From positions 186,001 to 250,000 of the forward strand of contig JABISG010000074.1 in the NCBI GenBank assembly GCA_018699955.1: a DNA stretch of 64,000 nucleotides. Reading direction: 5' to 3'. A program made the position numbers and the translations under genes. Within the stretch, counting starts at the first letter, position 1. Each line of letters starts with the position of its first letter. A model generated the notes under the pieces. It saw nothing but the letters and a program-made list of their open reading frames with translations. It did not search any database and was not told the origin of the DNA. The DNA comes from Planctomycetaceae bacterium (GTDB lineage Bacteria; Planctomycetota; Planctomycetia; Planctomycetales; Planctomycetaceae). Shown here one piece after another: positions 40,901-51,428 of this stretch.

Positions 40901-41610
40901 GCTACTTCATCAACCTGGCCGGAACCGCCGACAAGCTTCGCGAAACATGGAATGCACTGCAGTGGAATATTCTGCTGGCGCTCGGCATCACCTATTTGTT
41001 GATGGCCGCGTTGTTCGAGTCGTGGCTGTATCCATTCGTCATTATTTTCAGCGTTCCGCTGGGTGCGGTGGGCGGGATTCTGGGACTGCGACTTTTGAAC
41101 GTCTTCATTTTTCAGCCGCTCGACATGCTGACGATGCTCGGTTTTGTGATTCTCATCGGCATCGTGGTGAACAACGCCATCTTGATCGTACACCAGTCGC
41201 TGAACCACATTCGTGATGAGGGCATGTCGCCGCGCGAAGCAATTCCCGCAAGCGTCAGCACTCGCATCCGCCCAATCTTCATCACCACCATGACAACGGT
41301 GTTCGGGCTGTTGCCGCTCGTCCTGTTCCCCGGTGCCGGCAGCGAACTGTACCGCGGCGTGGGCAGCGTGGTACTTGGTGGGCTGCTGTGCTCGACCCTC
41401 TTCACGCTGGTTCTGGTGCCAACGGTGTTCACGTTGACGATGGACGCCAAATCGGTTCTGGTCCGACGACTCTTCGGCCCGCAGGAAGTCACCGTGGCAA
41501 CCGCAACTGCACTTCCCGTCGCGAAGGAAAACGACTCACCACTGGCAGCCCCGTCAGTTCCAAAAGAAGAACCGGTGGAAACAGGAGCCGGCCGCGAGAT
41601 CCCACGTTGA
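37972..41610 (+). CDS. RND-family efflux pump, inner-membrane permease
   Basis: A 1212-aa AcrB-superfamily transporter; ATG at 37972 with GGAG upstream. The family N-terminus (FIRNPVKVSVGVLL, then LTPEVQNSVLRVDTRWPGASPHEVE) and the periplasmic duplicated domains are clear. It is about 150 residues longer than AcrB. One insertion of about 40 hydrophobic residues lies after HRGWRTLLV (ISPWFFAVTLLLIIGAGFWF), which could add a membrane hairpin; others lie in the first periplasmic domain. TM4 carries GMLVDNAVVVLEN with one Asp where AcrB has two, and TM10 carries IGIVVNNAILIVHQ, where the AcrB relay Lys is Asn. The coupling site therefore differs from AcrB. Co-transcribed with the adaptor; no channel gene adjacent. 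Confidence 0.92.
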   Translation: MQLIDAFIRNPVKVSVGVLLVALFGGISLVNMPKQLTPEVQNSVLRVDTRWPGASPHEVEREIIQEQESQLQSIPGVTKMSSECSDSVGRITLEFAVGTDIDVAMLKVNARLGQVEDYPIDAQQPIISTSNISDRAIARFVLTAKPPSLEKIAEFQQTHPDLAEKLEPTRRAMNPGLMVFRLQTLYGEMGEEHPELKELMPPDIDLQKLRKFVEDVIETRLERVPGVSDAEVYGGRREELQVIVDPELLAARQITVTDVRDALRRQNKDTSGGDLWEGKRRWVIRTLGQFRSPEQVGRQLLSTRDGKPVYVDDVADVRVGYKKEESISRRYGVSSNGLSVRRESGANVLDVVQGLRVASDELNEGILKQRGLELYLYYDETNYIYSAIGLVQQNIFIGGALTMIMLLLFLHRGWRTLLVTPPIAATAVAAAYISPWFFAVTLLLIIGAGFWFGRAALVVGLAIPTSIVGTFLLLGLMGRSLNVISLAGLAFAVGMLVDNAVVVLENIYRRSQTGEPPFTAAVRGTQEVWGAVLASTLTTIAVFLPVIFVQEMAGQLFRDIALAISCAVGLSLIVSFTVIPTAAARLFRQNGSSPAPNRSSRKNGNGRSNSVPNSVVDSAEQNSRGWLLDALDWVGASSVGLIVGLNRWVQRGRVRSLALVLLLIGLSVGLSYTFWPKVEYLPAGNRNFVMAFLSPPPGYNMQEMMAMGKLAESRLKPHWDADPGSPEAKKLPGPLISYYFFVASPRRVMIGAQSNDPARARELIPILRGACKEFPGTIAVAKQSSLFESGSTGGRTIDIEITGPDLDELVNLGADVMDMVKQKLPPETQALPRPSLDLSSPEIHIQPKLLQSSELHVAADELGYTVDALIDGAYAGDYFAGGEKIDLTIVGRETFSKRTQDIQLLSIATRDGQLVPLMALADVKLSSGPQSINRRERQRAITIQVTPPATMPLEEAMQIIDEEIVASLHAAGRLDGGYFINLAGTADKLRETWNALQWNILLALGITYLLMAALFESWLYPFVIIFSVPLGAVGGILGLRLLNVFIFQPLDMLTMLGFVILIGIVVNNAILIVHQSLNHIRDEGMSPREAIPASVSTRIRPIFITTMTTVFGLLPLVLFPGAGSELYRGVGSVVLGGLLCSTLFTLVLVPTVFTLTMDAKSVLVRRLFGPQEVTVATATALPVAKENDSPLAAPSVPKEEPVETGAGREIPR

Positions 41611-41706
41611 ACCGCTGGAAGAATGCGACTGGACGGGTGGGTTGAGACATTGCAGAATGCAATGTTATGCCTTTTGCGTTCGATTCATCTGCATCGGGAG
41701 GCACGC

Positions 41707-43521
41707 ATGCGAATCTTCGTCTGGATTTCTGCTGTACTCGTTGGATCGGTTGGCTGCGAGAGCGAAGTGCATGTCGATCGGGACGCAGACAGTGCAAATG
41801 CTTCCATCGAGCCGGACATTCCCTCGTCTGTTGTGAATCCCCCGGTTCAGAATCCATTTCAGGTTTCCCCGGCGGACCCGACAAGATCCGCAGAAAACGA
41901 GCAGGGGATCGATACCAACTACCTGTTGTCGGACACACGTGCGGTGTTGGTCGTTCATCCAGACCGAATATTTGATGCCGACATTTTCAAGAACATCTTC
42001 GAGAATGTTGCTGCACCACTTCGCGTGAATCCAAGCGTTGCTGCCAGAAAACTATTCGAAATTGCACCGGCCGATGTACGACAGGCAATAATCGCCTTTT
42101 ATCCGAAGGCCGCCACACCCGGTGCGGTCATTCTGCGGTTTCACGAACCGTATGCTGTTGATGCGATCCACCAAGCCAAATTCTGGCGGGTGTTTGGGTA
42201 CCAGAACGTGCATCACGGGCAGACGTATTATACGACATTTGAACCGAATCGAGCCGCTGGGCAAGTTGAGCCTGAGTCCACCACACCAAGCCTGTGTTTT
42301 ATCGACGGCCGAACGATTCTCGCCGGTTACGAGTCGATGATCGTCCAAATGATCTCAGCCAAGAACGAACGCAGCCCTCTGATCGACGTAGTAGAGACGA
42401 TGGATTCTGGACACGCCGCCGTCTGGGTTTCGCATGGCGTTGTCAGCAACGAATTATTCGCGGGCTTCTTTGAATCTCGATCGACGTATGGTCTATTACA
42501 GCAGGCATTCGGAGATGTCGATGAGAAGACGCTCAAGGATGAACGATTCAACCGGATTCCCAAGTCGCTGTGGGATTTTGGAGAAGTCGTTGAGCGTCAG
42601 GACTCAGTTTTGACGATGACAATCGACGTCGATCCACAAATCCAAGTTCACGCGAATCTGGATGTGACCGACGAAGACATTGCCCAAAAAGCCGTAACTG
42701 GGTCAAACAAGGCGATGCGATTCACGCGCGGGCGGTTGCGCGAGATCCGGGGATCTCTCGAATCTCGATTGGCACCGATGGCCGGTCGATTGGAAGTGAC
42801 GGCGTTGGACGAATTGCTCAAGACGCCGGTCAAGCTGTCTCAACCGAACTCCGTGTCACTTGACCTGAATGGGTCTAAAGCGTTGTCATCACTGATCATC
42901 GCCTACTTCACCGCGGTCGCGCGAAAGGCACGGAATGCAGCACAAGGGGCTGAAAGCCAGAATCATCTCAAGAGCATCGGGCTTGGATTGCACAATTATC
43001 ACGAAGAGTTCGGCCATTTCCCGCCCGCTGGTAACAAAGACAAGCAAGGCAAGTTGCTACTGAGTTGGCGTGTCCACTTGTTGCCCGAGATTGGCGAGAA
43101 AGAACTCTATAAGGAGTTTCATCTCGACGAACCGTGGAATAGTGAGCATAATTTGCCGCTCGTGCAACGTATCCCGAAGGTCTATCAGTTGCCGAGTCGA
43201 ACACCTGATGGGACAACGAATTACCTGGGTGCTGCCGGAAAGGGAGCACTGTTCGATCATCCGACAGGTGCCCGTTTTCGAGACGTAATTGATAGTTTAT
43301 CCAAGACATTCGCGGTGGTCCTTGTTGCTGACAACGCGGCGGTCCCCTGGACAAAGCCGGTTGATCATGTGTTCGACCCAGAGATGCCAGCTAAGGGGCT
43401 GGGAACGCAATTTCGGGATAGCTACAATGCCGCGATGGTTGACGCCTCGGTCCGACGTTTTGAGTCAACAATTGATCCGGACCAACTCCGCGCACTGTTC
43501 ACAATCGACACAGGCGACTGA
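41707..43521 (+). CDS. DUF1559-containing lipoprotein
   Basis: A 604-aa protein; the ATG at 41707 behind GGGAGG gives a lipoprotein signal ending VGSVGC (Cys17), followed by an acidic linker. The first 400 or so residues are unassigned mixed alpha/beta sequence. The C-terminal 200 residues match DUF1559: NHLKSIGLGLHNYHEEFGHFPPA, LLSWRVHLLPEIGEKELYKEF, then VADNAAVPWTKP. Normally DUF1559 follows a type IV pilin-like N-terminal helix; here the domain is at the end of a lipoprotein, a common planctomycete variant. It lies 96 bp after the RND pump on the same strand, possibly in the same transcript. Function unknown. Confidence 0.8.
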   Translation: MRIFVWISAVLVGSVGCESEVHVDRDADSANASIEPDIPSSVVNPPVQNPFQVSPADPTRSAENEQGIDTNYLLSDTRAVLVVHPDRIFDADIFKNIFENVAAPLRVNPSVAARKLFEIAPADVRQAIIAFYPKAATPGAVILRFHEPYAVDAIHQAKFWRVFGYQNVHHGQTYYTTFEPNRAAGQVEPESTTPSLCFIDGRTILAGYESMIVQMISAKNERSPLIDVVETMDSGHAAVWVSHGVVSNELFAGFFESRSTYGLLQQAFGDVDEKTLKDERFNRIPKSLWDFGEVVERQDSVLTMTIDVDPQIQVHANLDVTDEDIAQKAVTGSNKAMRFTRGRLREIRGSLESRLAPMAGRLEVTALDELLKTPVKLSQPNSVSLDLNGSKALSSLIIAYFTAVARKARNAAQGAESQNHLKSIGLGLHNYHEEFGHFPPAGNKDKQGKLLLSWRVHLLPEIGEKELYKEFHLDEPWNSEHNLPLVQRIPKVYQLPSRTPDGTTNYLGAAGKGALFDHPTGARFRDVIDSLSKTFAVVLVADNAAVPWTKPVDHVFDPEMPAKGLGTQFRDSYNAAMVDASVRRFESTIDPDQLRALFTIDTGD

Positions 43522-43557
43522 CAACGCAATTGGTTCGATAACTGTAACTTGGTATGA

Positions 43558-44679
<1,122 letters not shown>

Positions 44680-44690
44680 GGGTTTGTAGT

Positions 44691-44708
44691 AACCGCATTG
44701 ATGCGGTT
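44691..44708. terminator. Short hairpin between hemB and the Ldh2 gene
   Basis: An inverted repeat AACCGCAT-TG-ATGCGGTT between convergent stops (44679 and 44740). It is short and has no T-run; possible bidirectional terminator only. Confidence 0.25.
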
Positions 44709-44739
44709 CGAACACTTCGGCAGATGATGATTTGGGGGG

Positions 44740-45831
44740 TTACTCGAACGGAATCCCAGTCTCACTCGCGATCTGACGCAGGTCTTCCACCACGGGCATG
44801 ATGAGCGGGATACCTGCCGTGCGGCGGATTTCTTCGGCTTCGCGTTCGGGATCGCCGGGAATCAATGGACCGTCGGTTCCAGGCGCAGGTTGAGCAGCGC
44901 GGAACGTTTGAATCCACAAATCGACGCTGCGTTTTAATTCGTCAGGGTCGATAAACGCCTCGATTTTCATCGCGCCGAAGAAATGTCCCAACCCTTTGCC
45001 GACCCAGCGGTCCGGGTTGCTGTGTCCCAGGGTGAATGCCGGCGTGAACGGCCCCCAATTCGCGCCCGACAGCGGTCCGCACAACAGATCAATCATCGCC
45101 GACAGGCAATACCCTTTGTGTCCCCCGCGCTCGCGCTGCGAACCCAGCGGCAGCATCGCCCCGCCGTCGGCCATCGCTTTGGGATCGGTCGTCGGCCGTC
45201 CCTCATTGTCGATCGCCCAGCCGTCCGGAATCGGTTCGTCTTTGCGCAGGGCCATTTCGATCTTGCCGTAGGCGACCGCCGTCGTCGCCATGTCGATTAC
45301 GATTGGCGGCTCATCTTTGCCGGGAAACGCCATCGCAATCGGGTTGGTGCCCAGCATCCGTTCGGCGCCCCACAACGGGGCGGCGATACGGGTGGTGTTG
45401 GTCATCGCCATGCCAATTTGCTCGCGTTTCAGGGCTTCCAACACATAGTAGCCGGCGATTCCGTAATGATTGGAGTTTCGCACGGCGACCCAGCCGCTAC
45501 CGACGGCATCGGCCTTGTCCATCGCGATATCGTTCGCCCTCGGGCCAACAACAAGTCCCAATCCGTTGTCGCCGTCAACGGTGGCGGTACTCGGCGATTC
45601 GCGGACGATGCTGATGTTCGGCCGCGGATTGATTCGGCTATCCTTCAGCAGTCCAAAATAACTAAACAACCTTGCGATCCCGTGCGTGTCGATGCCGCGC
45701 AAGTCGCTAATCGCAAGAACCTCGGCCGCCAACTCGGCATCCTGACGGGGAACGTCGAATGATTGAAAAACGCGACTGGAGAATTCCTGCAGTTGCTCGC
45801 GGGGAAAGATACTGGTTTCGATGTCGGCCAT
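44740..45831 (-). CDS. Malate/L-lactate dehydrogenase-type oxidoreductase (Ldh2 family)
   Basis: A 363-aa NAD(P)-dependent 2-hydroxyacid dehydrogenase of the Ldh2 (YlbC/ComC/AllD) family, which does not use a Rossmann fold. Signature segments are SDLRGIDTHGIARL, VAVRNSNHYGIAGYY, TNTTRIAAPLWG with GTNPIAMAFP, and GHKGYCLSAMIDLLCG. The family includes malate, sulfolactate and ureidoglycolate dehydrogenases, and sequence alone does not tell the substrate. It lies downstream of the L-2-hydroxyglutarate oxidase gene on the same strand, but a repeat-filled gap of 281 bp separates them. Confidence 0.9.
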   Translation of the reverse strand: MADIETSIFPREQLQEFSSRVFQSFDVPRQDAELAAEVLAISDLRGIDTHGIARLFSYFGLLKDSRINPRPNISIVRESPSTATVDGDNGLGLVVGPRANDIAMDKADAVGSGWVAVRNSNHYGIAGYYVLEALKREQIGMAMTNTTRIAAPLWGAERMLGTNPIAMAFPGKDEPPIVIDMATTAVAYGKIEMALRKDEPIPDGWAIDNEGRPTTDPKAMADGGAMLPLGSQRERGGHKGYCLSAMIDLLCGPLSGANWGPFTPAFTLGHSNPDRWVGKGLGHFFGAMKIEAFIDPDELKRSVDLWIQTFRAAQPAPGTDGPLIPGDPEREAEEIRRTAGIPLIMPVVEDLRQIASETGIPFE

Positions 45832-45857
45832 GGGATTGGAGTCTGTTAAGTCGGAAG

Positions 45858-45898
45858 TTTTGACGCAAAGGTGCAGAGAGGCAAAGTTTCGCAGAGAC
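45858..45898. repeat. GACGCAAAG short tandem-like repeat upstream of the Ldh2 gene (family E)
   Basis: The stretch TTTTGACGCAAAG followed by GTGCAGAGAGGCAAAG and TTTCGCAGAG repeats a degenerate GCAAAG/GCAGAG unit. The same beginning occurs at 57995 in front of ugd at nearly the same distance from the start codon. Confidence 0.55.
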
Positions 45899-45946
45899 GA
45901 TGAATTGCGTTATCGACTCGGCTGCGTGATCGTCAACGGATTTGAG

Positions 45947-46098
45947 GACCACGAAATACACGAAAACAATCAACAGAGATTAAACAGGGGTTTGATGAGG
46001 AATTCAGGAAGGCAGGAGAACTTGTTAACTGCGTTTCTCCTGCCTTTCTGGTTTCCTCATTCTTAAATCGTAGTCGTTTCTCCGTGTATTTCGTGGTC
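45947..46098. repeat. Nested inverted-repeat element of about 152 bp (family D)
   Basis: Outer arms of 16 bp pair perfectly (GACCACGAAATACACG at 45947-45962 and its complement at 46083-46098). Inside, a second, longer imperfect hairpin spans 45994-46060 (core GGAAGGCAGGAGAA pairing with TTCTCCTGCCTTTC, extended by TGAGGAA/TTCCTCA). It fills the gap between the Ldh2 and L-2-hydroxyglutarate oxidase genes and has no ORF. A decayed relative of the inner hairpin lies at 55144-55200. The layout recalls a miniature non-autonomous mobile element, though target duplications were not evident. Confidence 0.7.
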
Positions 46099-46112
46099 AA
46101 TCATTTTCGGGA

Positions 46113-47315
46113 TCAGAATTTCTTCTCTAGCCGTTCGACAATCAAACGGCCGACGTTGAGCGATGCGGTGGCTGCGGGTGAGGGGGCGTTGCAGACGTTG
46201 ACGACGCGGTCGGATTCTTGAATCAGGAAGTCTTCGGCGAGGCTGCCGTCGTTCAGCAGCGCTTGTGCTCGCACGCCCGCCGGGACGGCGACGAGATTTT
46301 CGCTGCGAATTTCCGGCAGCAACCGTTGCAGCGCTTTGACAAACGCCCGTTTGCTGCAGGACCGCCACATTTCGCCCATGCCGGTCTTCCAGTTCCGCAT
46401 TGCCAACTTCAGGAAGCCGGGATAGGTGAGTGACTCGAAAAGGTCGCGGAGATTGATGTCGGTTTTGTAATATCCCTCGCGTGCGAACGCCAGCACGGCG
46501 TTGGGGCCGCATTCGACGCCGCCGTGAACGATCCGCGTGAAGTGCACGCCGAGGAATGGAAAGTCCGGGTTGGGAACTGGATAAATCAAAGTGCGGCACA
46601 AATGGTGAACTTCGGGTTTCAGCTCAAAGTATTCGCCGCGAAACGGAACGATTTGGGCGGGTGGCTTCTGCCCGCTCAGCTTTGTCACGCGGTCGCTGTA
46701 AAGTCCCGCGCAGGTTGCAACGAGTTTGGCTTCGACTGCACCGGCCGTACTTTCGATGACCATGCTATCGCTGCTCGAAACCATCTTCGTCACACGGGCG
46801 TTGGTGAGAATCTCGCCGCCGTTGGCCCGGACGAGTTCGGCCATCTTATTGGTGACTTGCTTGTAATCAACGATGCCCGCTTCGGGAACGTGGATCGCCT
46901 TGATGCCCGCAGCGTGCGGTTCCAGTTCTTTCAGCCGCTCGGCGTCGATGACTTCACAGCGCACGCCGTTGGCTTGCCCTCTTTCGTGAATGCGTTCTAA
47001 AGCCGGCAACTCGGACTCGTCGAGGGCGACGATCACCTTGCCACAAATGTCGTAGGCGATATCGTGCTCGGCACAAAAAGCTTCCATTGCCTCTTTGCCA
47101 ATTCGGCAGTTCTCTGCCCGCAGCGAACCGGGCTTGTAGTAGATGCCCGAATGCAGCACGCCGGAGTTTCGCCCCGTTTGATGGGCGGCCAATTCGGCTT
47201 CTTTTTCGAGAATTACCACCCGCTGATCGGGATGCGAGCGGCTCAACTGGTATGCCGTCGCCAGCCCAACAATGCCTCCCCCAACGATTGCAATGTCAGC
47301 TTGTCGGGTGGGCAT
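46113..47315 (-). CDS. lhgO: L-2-hydroxyglutarate oxidase
   Basis: A 400-aa FAD-dependent oxidoreductase of the DAO family that oxidises L-2-hydroxyglutarate to 2-oxoglutarate, usually passing electrons to the quinone pool at the inner membrane. The dinucleotide motif is [13 protein letters not shown] at residues 11-23, followed by [28 protein letters not shown], highly typical of LhgO. Near the end are [13 protein letters not shown] and the C-terminal FAD-contact segment [17 protein letters not shown]. The ATG at 47315 has CAGGAACC upstream. Confidence 0.93.
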   Translation of the reverse strand: MPTRQADIAIVGGGIVGLATAYQLSRSHPDQRVVILEKEAELAAHQTGRNSGVLHSGIYYKPGSLRAENCRIGKEAMEAFCAEHDIAYDICGKVIVALDESELPALERIHERGQANGVRCEVIDAERLKELEPHAAGIKAIHVPEAGIVDYKQVTNKMAELVRANGGEILTNARVTKMVSSSDSMVIESTAGAVEAKLVATCAGLYSDRVTKLSGQKPPAQIVPFRGEYFELKPEVHHLCRTLIYPVPNPDFPFLGVHFTRIVHGGVECGPNAVLAFAREGYYKTDINLRDLFESLTYPGFLKLAMRNWKTGMGEMWRSCSKRAFVKALQRLLPEIRSENLVAVPAGVRAQALLNDGSLAEDFLIQESDRVVNVCNAPSPAATASLNVGRLIVERLEKKF

Positions 47316-47412
47316 AGAGGTTCCTGTGTGCGAGGTTCAGCGAAAAAGGATGGACGAAACCGGATATTAGCACGATCTGCCAATCGACGGGAGACCATAA
47401 CCAAACGGGGTT

Positions 47413-47616
47413 CTAGACCGTCTGCCGCTCACCTTCGCCGGAGCATTCCTTCGACGGCGACGTGCAGAGATCGCAGGCGGATTGGCCGTCTGCGTTTTCA
47501 CGACCGCCGAGACCTCCACACGAACCGCGCAGTCGGCGGTTGCTGAGGATGACGCCGATGGCCATGCCCAGTGTGGCCAGGAGGAACACCGCCAAGGATA
47601 CTAAAAACAGTTTCAT
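47413..47616 (-). CDS. nqrM: Na+-NQR maturation protein NqrM
   Basis: A 67-aa membrane protein with one N-terminal helix (LFLVSLAVFLLATLGMAIGV) and a cysteine motif, GSCGGLGG followed by CDLC and a last Cys, matching NqrM (DUF539). NqrM is required to assemble the membrane iron centre held by cysteines of NqrD and NqrE. Its ATG overlaps the apbE stop by 4 bp (ATGA), indicating translational coupling, and it closes the nqr operon. Confidence 0.92.
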   Translation of the reverse strand: MKLFLVSLAVFLLATLGMAIGVILSNRRLRGSCGGLGGRENADGQSACDLCTSPSKECSGEGERQTV

Positions 47617-48674
47617 TTCCCGTCTCGTTGTGGTTCCGACAGTTCGAGGAATCGGGGAGTTTGTTTTTCGATGAACCGATCACCGTCGCGGATAATGAGA
47701 TACGCGGCCCAATCCCGCTCGACTGCCAAATTGTATCCATCAACCGGGCCGAGGACCATTAGCGCGGTCGCCACCGCGTCGGCCGTCATGCAGGAATCGG
47801 CTACCACCGAGACGGCGGCCAAACGGTGCGCGATCGGCCGTCCACTGCGGGGATCGATGGTATGCGAATAGCGGCGGCCGTCTTGCTCGTAGTAGTTGCG
47901 GTAATCGCCCGATGTCGCCATCGCTCGATTAGATAACTCAACCGCCTTTTGCACCGAGCGATCGCCAGGCGTCGGCTTTTCGATGCCGATGACCCAGGGC
48001 TGACCGTCGGGCTTGGTTCCAGTCGCACGAACTTCACCGCCAATTTCGACGAGACAGGCCGACACTCCTTGCTCATCAAGCCATTCGACCACCCGATCAA
48101 CGGCGAATCCTTTGGCGATTCCCGAAAGCACAATTTGCACTCTCGGGCGACTCTTTCGCAACGCAGGCGGGTCGCGGCGAACTTCGATCTTGTCACAACC
48201 AATGTCATCTTGAACGGCAGCGATTTCTTCGGTCGTTGGGATATTTTCGGGCCGATCGAACGGCCCGAAACCCCACAGTTTCAAAAGTGGGTTGACGGTG
48301 ACATCGAAGGCTCCGTCGGTTGATTCGTGAATGCGAATGGCTTCGGCGACCACCTTCGCCGTGTCCGCCGAGACTTTGAACCAGTCACCCGTCTCGCTGT
48401 GATTGAACTGCGAGAGTTCCGAGTCGTCCTGCCAGGTGGACATGGCAGCGTTGATTTCGTCGAGCGTTGATGCGATGCCCAACTTCAACTCGGCTTCGCC
48501 AAGGCCATCAGGAACACCGAACAGCTTGATCGTGTATTCGGTCCCCATTGTCGGACCGGTGATTACGAGCGGCTCTTCGGTGGCGGTGATGGGCTTATTG
48601 GTGGCCGTTCCGCAGCCCGAAGCGCAGAGACCAAGTGCGACGACGAACAGGAATTGGTGGATCGCGCGGGCCAT
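47613..48674 (-). CDS. apbE: FAD:protein FMN transferase (lipoprotein)
   Basis: ApbE-type flavin transferase of 353 aa. The ATG at 48674 gives a lipoprotein signal with lipobox CASGC (Cys21), so it acts in the periplasm attached to the membrane. Family features are PTMGTEYTIKLFG, SQFNHSETGDWFKVS, the KGFAVDRVVEWL helix and YSHTIDPRSGRPI with VVADSCMTADAVATALMVLG near the end. It covalently links FMN from FAD to threonines of target proteins; the SGAT sites of NqrB and NqrC are the obvious substrates. It sits between nqrF and nqrM. Confidence 0.95.
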   Translation of the reverse strand: MARAIHQFLFVVALGLCASGCGTATNKPITATEEPLVITGPTMGTEYTIKLFGVPDGLGEAELKLGIASTLDEINAAMSTWQDDSELSQFNHSETGDWFKVSADTAKVVAEAIRIHESTDGAFDVTVNPLLKLWGFGPFDRPENIPTTEEIAAVQDDIGCDKIEVRRDPPALRKSRPRVQIVLSGIAKGFAVDRVVEWLDEQGVSACLVEIGGEVRATGTKPDGQPWVIGIEKPTPGDRSVQKAVELSNRAMATSGDYRNYYEQDGRRYSHTIDPRSGRPIAHRLAAVSVVADSCMTADAVATALMVLGPVDGYNLAVERDWAAYLIIRDGDRFIEKQTPRFLELSEPQRDGK

Positions 48675-48767
48675 GTTGGGGGTTGGGGTTAACGGTTGGT
48701 TTGTGGGTCCACTAAACCGCAAGCGGTGTTGGTTCGCGGAAACCAATTTGGCCATCGATCAATAAAA

Positions 48768-50009
<1,242 letters not shown>

Positions 50010-50068
50010 GGGGGCGTTGTCTGCGTTGCGAACAGCGATGCGTTGCATCGCAGCTGCGGGGGTGATGA

Positions 50069-50680
50069 TTACAGTTTGATACCGGAGAATGACATGAACG
50101 CCATCGCGATCAGGCCGACGGTAATAAATGTGATGCCCAACCCGCGCAGGCCGGCGGGAACGTCGTGGTACTTGAGTTTTTCGCGAACGCCGGCGAGCGC
50201 CACAATGGCCAGCGCCCAGCCGACTCCGGAACCGATGCCGTAGGTGAAGCTCTCGCCAAATGTGTAGTTGCGTTCGACCATGAATAGCGTGCCGCCGAGG
50301 ATGGCGCAGTTGACCGTAATCAGCGGCAGGAAAATGCCGAGCGCGTTGTAAAGGGGAGGGAAAAAGCGGTCGAGTGTCATTTCCAATATCTGCACCATCG
50401 CCGCGATCACGCCGATGTAGCTGATCAGCCCCAAGAAGGTGAGATCGATGTCGCTGCCGATCATCGAAGGCAACCAGCCACCCGGTTTCAGCAAGTGCTG
50501 ATAAATGAGGTTATTTGCCGGTACGGTGATTCCCTGAATGACAATGACGGCGAGCCCCAAACTGAATGCCGTTTTGACGTTTTTCGAGAGTGCCAGATAC
50601 GTACACATTCCCAGGAAGAACGCTAATGCGAGGTTCTCCGTGAAAACCGATTTGACGAATAGGCTGGCGTGATGTTCCAT
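50069..50680 (-). CDS. nqrE: Na+-NQR subunit E
   Basis: A 203-aa membrane subunit with about six helices. Cysteines in [18 protein letters not shown] and VNCAILGG are at the two positions that hold the intramembrane iron centre together with NqrD. It is an inverted-topology homologue of NqrD. ATG at 50680; about 60 bp from nqrD. Confidence 0.96.
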   Translation of the reverse strand: MEHHASLFVKSVFTENLALAFFLGMCTYLALSKNVKTAFSLGLAVIVIQGITVPANNLIYQHLLKPGGWLPSMIGSDIDLTFLGLISYIGVIAAMVQILEMTLDRFFPPLYNALGIFLPLITVNCAILGGTLFMVERNYTFGESFTYGIGSGVGWALAIVALAGVREKLKYHDVPAGLRGLGITFITVGLIAMAFMSFSGIKL

Positions 50681-50742
50681 GGCGATAAATAGGTGTTAGT
50701 GGGTAGGAAATAGTGGATAGCGGACAGACGGATTCAATCGGC

Positions 50743-51378
50743 TTAGGCTTCTTCCGGTTTCCAGATTCGTAACGCCCAGATTGTCAGGCCGATGATGAAA
50801 AATGCACTGGGTGGCAGCAGCATCAGGCCGTTGCGTGGATACCAGCCTGTTGCAACTCCTGCCGCATCGATGGAAGCAATCTCCATAACCTGCATTCCGA
50901 AAAGTTTTCCCGATCCGAATAGCTCTCGGACTGTCACGACAATCAGCAGAATGAGACTGTAGCCGATGCCGTTGCCCAGTCCGTCGAGAAAACTCAGTTT
51001 GACGTTATTCTGCATCGCAAAACCTTCGGCTCGGCCCATCACAATGCAGTTGGTAATAATGAGGCCGACGAACACCGAAAGCTGTTGGCTGACGCTGAAT
51101 GCGAACGCCTGGATGAACTGATCGACAATGATGACCAGCGAAGCGATCACGGTCATTTGCACGATGATGCGAATGCTGGAGGGAATTTGAGTGCGGATTA
51201 AGGCGATTGATGCGTTAGACAAAGCGACAACGGCGATCACCGCTAAACACATCACAACCGTCGGCTCGAACTTGACCGTCACCGCCAGCGCCGAGCAGAT
51301 GCCGAGTACCTGCACTGCGATCGGATTATCCTTAAAGATCGGGCTGAAGAAAGCGTCGTGTGCTTTAGATTTCGCCAT
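50743..51378 (-). CDS. nqrD: Na+-NQR subunit D
   Basis: A 211-aa six-helix membrane subunit pairing with NqrE. Cysteines appear in [11 protein letters not shown] and [14 protein letters not shown], the expected iron-centre positions. The N-terminus [26 protein letters not shown] and the C-terminal membrane helix are normal. A perfect 18-bp palindrome lies in the 50-bp gap before it. Confidence 0.96.
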   Translation of the reverse strand: MAKSKAHDAFFSPIFKDNPIAVQVLGICSALAVTVKFEPTVVMCLAVIAVVALSNASIALIRTQIPSSIRIIVQMTVIASLVIIVDQFIQAFAFSVSQQLSVFVGLIITNCIVMGRAEGFAMQNNVKLSFLDGLGNGIGYSLILLIVVTVRELFGSGKLFGMQVMEIASIDAAGVATGWYPRNGLMLLPPSAFFIIGLTIWALRIWKPEEA

Positions 51379-51401
51379 CGGTTCGTTCCGCGGTCGAGAG
51401 T

Positions 51402-51419
51402 CAAGAGTCTAGACTCTTG
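51402..51419. repeat. 18-bp perfect palindrome between nqrC and nqrD
   Basis: CAAGAGTCT followed directly by AGACTCTTG. The half-sequence TCTAGACTCTTGTC (14 nt) recurs at 33499-33512, where it includes the stop codon of the LysR gene. It may be a small dispersed repeat or an attenuating hairpin inside the nqr operon. Confidence 0.5.
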
Positions 51420-51428
51420 TCACTCGAC

